Assembly (NCBI GenBank): GCA_026396975.1
Contig: JAPLVT010000064.1
Location: 1 to 13,079, forward strand
Direction: 5' to 3'
Length of the DNA stretch: 13,079 nt
From: Candidatus Iainarchaeum sp.
GTDB taxonomy: Archaea; Iainarchaeota; Iainarchaeia; Iainarchaeales; GCA-2688035
Of the stretch, positions 11,028 to 13,079 are shown in pieces. The position numbers and the translations under genes were made by a program. The notes beneath the pieces are model-generated. The model was not told the origin of the DNA and ran no database searches. It saw only the letters and a program-made list of their open reading frames with translations. Numbering within the stretch: position 1 is the stretch's first letter; the number at the start of each line of letters is the position of its first letter.

Positions 11028-11606
11028 TTATTTCGCAAGGTCGCTGAAATCAGCTTTCACGGGCGCCTTTTCGGATTCCGCAACTTCAAAGTACTCGAAA
11101 GGCTTTCCCAACCCGAACATTCCCGCGACAATGTTGCCGGGAAACTGGGCTATCGCAGTGTTGAACTGCATCACGCTGTCGTTGTAGAACTGCCTCGCGT
11201 AGGCAATCTTGTTCTCCGTGGTGGCGAACTCTTCCTGCAGCGACTTGAAGTTATCGCTCGCCTTGAGCGAAGGGTAAGCCTCCGCGACAGCGAAAATGCT
11301 CTTCAATGCGCCCGCAAGCATTCCGTCAGCCTTCGCGCTTTCCTTCGGAGTCTTTGCCTGCATTATTGCAGTGCGCGCCTGCGTGACCTGGGTCAAAACG
11401 CTTTTCTCGAACTTCGCGTATCCCTTCACTGTCTCAATCAGGTTCGGAATAAGGTCTGTCCGCCTCTTCAGCTGCACGTCAATCTGCGCCCAGGAGTTGT
11501 TCACCCTCTTCTGCCCCGCAACCAGGCTGTTGTATAGCATTACAAGGGCAGCCAAGATTATGACAACCACTACTGCAACGCCGATTAAAATCAAATCAAA
11601 AGCCAT
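11028..11606 (-). CDS. lemA: LemA family protein
   Basis: LemA proteins are membrane-anchored helical bundles of unsettled function, often encoded next to HtpX-type proteases or DUF2207/TPM-domain proteins. The product has 192 residues. An N-terminal membrane helix (4-25) is followed by the family's conserved segment around YNSLV...NSWAQIDVQLKRR.DLIPNL (25-56), then TVKGYAKFE (59-67), YPSLKASDNFKSLQEE (111-126), and IAYARQFYNDSVMQFN (134-149). The ATG is supported by GGGGGTG (11617-11611) four bases upstream, read on the minus strand. A TATA-like TTTAAA at 11650-11655 would give a leader of about 20 nt. It is probably followed by htpX in one unit. Confidence 0.94.
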   Translation of the reverse strand: MAFDLILIGVAVVVVIILAALVMLYNSLVAGQKRVNNSWAQIDVQLKRRTDLIPNLIETVKGYAKFEKSVLTQVTQARTAIMQAKTPKESAKADGMLAGALKSIFAVAEAYPSLKASDNFKSLQEEFATTENKIAYARQFYNDSVMQFNTAIAQFPGNIVAGMFGLGKPFEYFEVAESEKAPVKADFSDLAK

Positions 11607-11647
11607 CTGACACCCCCAAAATGTTTTAATAAATTAGGAACGCAAAA

Positions 11648-11658
11648 GTTTAAATTGG
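11648..11658 (-). promoter_or_regulatory. TATA-like box for lemA
   Basis: AATTTAAAC on the minus strand predicts a start near 11626, leaving a short leader with a strong Shine-Dalgarno. A second A/T tract at 11627-11637 is an alternative. Confidence 0.45.
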
Positions 11659-11698
11659 ATTGGTTGAAACCGTCAAGGCGCTTCGCCCTCAGACGCAG

Positions 11699-11709
11699 GT
11701 TTTTAATTA
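11699..11709 (+). promoter_or_regulatory. TATA-like box for the DUF2207 gene
   Basis: GTTTTTAATTAA lies about 27 bp before ATG 11731, predicting a leaderless transcript. Together with the lemA element it makes the 124-bp gap a divergent promoter region. Confidence 0.5.
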
Positions 11710-11730
11710 ACAAGAAATAATTATTATACA

Positions 11731-13079
11731 ATGCATAAAAGCAAAAACCTGGCGCTGCTGCTCTTGCTCTTACTCCTTGCAGGCGCGGCAACAAATGCGG
11801 CGGCAAAAAGCTATTCGCTGCAAAAATCCGACGTCCGCTACACCATCAGCACTGACGGGCTGGTTGAGGCTGAGGAAAAAATCACCTTTAATTTCAGCGG
11901 CGATTTTTCTTTCGCTTACAGAGACATTCCGAAAGGCGCGTGGAGCATTAACAATGTCAGCGTTTCGGACATAACAAGCGGAACGCCGCAACCGCTGCAG
12001 TTTGAATTAATCGACAACGGCACTGACACCAGGATGCGGTGGTATTACAGCGCGCACAATGAAACAAAAACATTCTCGCTGCGCTACACTCTCAGCAACG
12101 CAGTCACGGCATATAACGATGTCGCGGAATTCTACTGGAAAGTCTGGGGCAGCGGCTGGGAGGTGCCGTTGAACGAACTGTACGGCGAGATAGAGTTGCC
12201 CGAGGCAGTGAATGACGCGAAAGAGGTTTACAGCTGGGGGCACCCCGCAATAAACGGCAAAATCGGGCTTGTTGACAACAAAAAACTGGCATTCCAGGCA
12301 TTCGGAATCCCGAGCGGGCAATGGGTAGAAATTCGCATGGCGTTCCCGGCAACGCTGCTTAAAAGCAGGGCGAACGCGGTTGTGGAAAGCGGCAACGGGC
12401 TGCAGAAAATAATTGACGAGGAAGCAGGCTGGCAGGCTTCCGAGACAGCCCTTGGGTTCATTCCAATTATTTTCTCAATTATGACAATTGCAATCCTTGC
12501 GTTGGCGGTAGTGCTGCGCAAGGACAGACAAAAAGCAGGGCGGGCGATAATTGCGGGAATGATACTTTTAACCTCTATTGTCTTTTTGCCGCTAATAGCA
12601 ATGACGACAGGCGCACTGTCGGCACTGCTTTTCTTTGCGATTGAAATCGCGGTTTTCGCGCTTTGCTGGCATTTCCTCGGCAGGGAGCCTGCCGCAGAAC
12701 TTGACGCGATCTATGAAAGAGAAGTGCCGTATGATTACAGCCCCGCAGTTGTGAGCGCACTGATGATCCAGACCTCAAAAAAACCACCGCTCGAGTGCAT
12801 CACCGCGGAAATTCTCGACTTATGCATGAAAGGGAAGATGCAGATAAGGCCGATAAAAAAGCAGAAAGTTCTCGGGATTTTCGGCTCGGACGATTTTGAA
12901 ATAAGAATCCTCAACAGGGATATGGCCGGAGTGCCGGAAAGCGAGCAGATGGTTTTCCAGCTGCTCGCGAACGCGGCCGCAACAAAATATGAGGGGATTA
13001 TTTTCAAAAAGAAAGTAAGCGACGCAACACCCGACCTGCTGACCCTGGAAGAACTGCGCAAATACCTGCTTGCGGACAG
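11731..13079 (+). CDS. DUF2207-type membrane protein, C-terminus beyond the window
   Basis: At least 449 residues are visible and the frame is open at the right edge. A signal peptide (1-25, with an eight-Leu core and AANA-type end) is followed by an extracellular beta-rich domain (about 28-225), with YSLQKSDVRYTISTDGLVEA at its start and FSFAYRDIPKG (50-60), characteristic of DUF2207. Then come two or three membrane helices (about 240-314) and a cytoplasmic part beginning with the YDYSPAVVSALM motif and PLECITAEILDLCMKG (about 334-370), both typical of the family. Its biochemical role is unknown. It is divergent from lemA-htpX. LemA and DUF2207 proteins are often neighbours, which suggests a shared envelope task. 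Confidence 0.88.
   Translation, partial: MHKSKNLALLLLLLLLAGAATNAAAKSYSLQKSDVRYTISTDGLVEAEEKITFNFSGDFSFAYRDIPKGAWSINNVSVSDITSGTPQPLQFELIDNGTDTRMRWYYSAHNETKTFSLRYTLSNAVTAYNDVAEFYWKVWGSGWEVPLNELYGEIELPEAVNDAKEVYSWGHPAINGKIGLVDNKKLAFQAFGIPSGQWVEIRMAFPATLLKSRANAVVESGNGLQKIIDEEAGWQASETALGFIPIIFSIMTIAILALAVVLRKDRQKAGRAIIAGMILLTSIVFLPLIAMTTGALSALLFFAIEIAVFALCWHFLGREPAAELDAIYEREVPYDYSPAVVSALMIQTSKKPPLECITAEILDLCMKGKMQIRPIKKQKVLGIFGSDDFEIRILNRDMAGVPESEQMVFQLLANAAATKYEGIIFKKKVSDATPDLLTLEELRKYLLAD

Overview
The window is archaeal. It carries the conserved archaeal cluster rps19e, PDCD5 family, rpl39e, rpl31e, eif6, rpl18a/LX, prefoldin alpha and ftsY, plus the RNase P subunit Rnp4. It also has intron-bearing tRNA genes with bulge-helix-bulge (BHB) splice sites and no encoded CCA, and AT-rich TATA elements about 25-30 bp upstream of many start codons (leaderless style). 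The small, tightly packed genes and intron-rich tRNAs would fit a DPANN lineage, but the sequence alone does not fix the lineage. Ordinary TGA stops end at least eight genes, so the standard code is in use.

Layout. 1-152: start of a leftward membrane protein. 218-333: tRNA-Val(UAC) with two inferred introns. 409-2153: a small unknown gene coupled by ATGA overlap to a secreted, membrane-anchored transglutaminase-like protein. 2154-2310: palindromic repeats and a duplicated gene end that also carries the likely tRNA-Gly promoter. 2314-2472: tRNA-Gly(GCC) with an 87-nt intron that holds another copy of the repeat. 4076-2520 (minus): thymidylate kinase, then a polytopic membrane protein. 4146-4257: an unusual tRNA with a UCA (opal) anticodon and a D-loop intron, followed 13 nt later by a small gene. 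4694-9953: the translation and secretion cluster (rnp4, unknown, S19e, PDCD5, L39e, L31e, aIF6, LX, prefoldin alpha, FtsY). 11606-10071 (minus): lemA then htpX, divergent from a DUF2207 gene that runs off the right end.

How the genes work together. The central block is a near-continuous rightward operon set for ribosome assembly (S19e, L31e, L39e, LX, aIF6), tRNA maturation (Rnp4), chaperoning (prefoldin) and membrane targeting (the SRP receptor FtsY). It has internal promoters before S19e and before the PDCD5-family gene. The right end is a cell-envelope group (LemA, HtpX, DUF2207).

The points most worth a second look are the UCA-anticodon tRNA with its D-loop intron, the double-intron tRNA-Val, the palindrome family that reaches into a tRNA intron, the duplicated gene 3' end that doubles as a tRNA promoter, and the structured leader of rps19e with competing pairings around its ribosome binding site.
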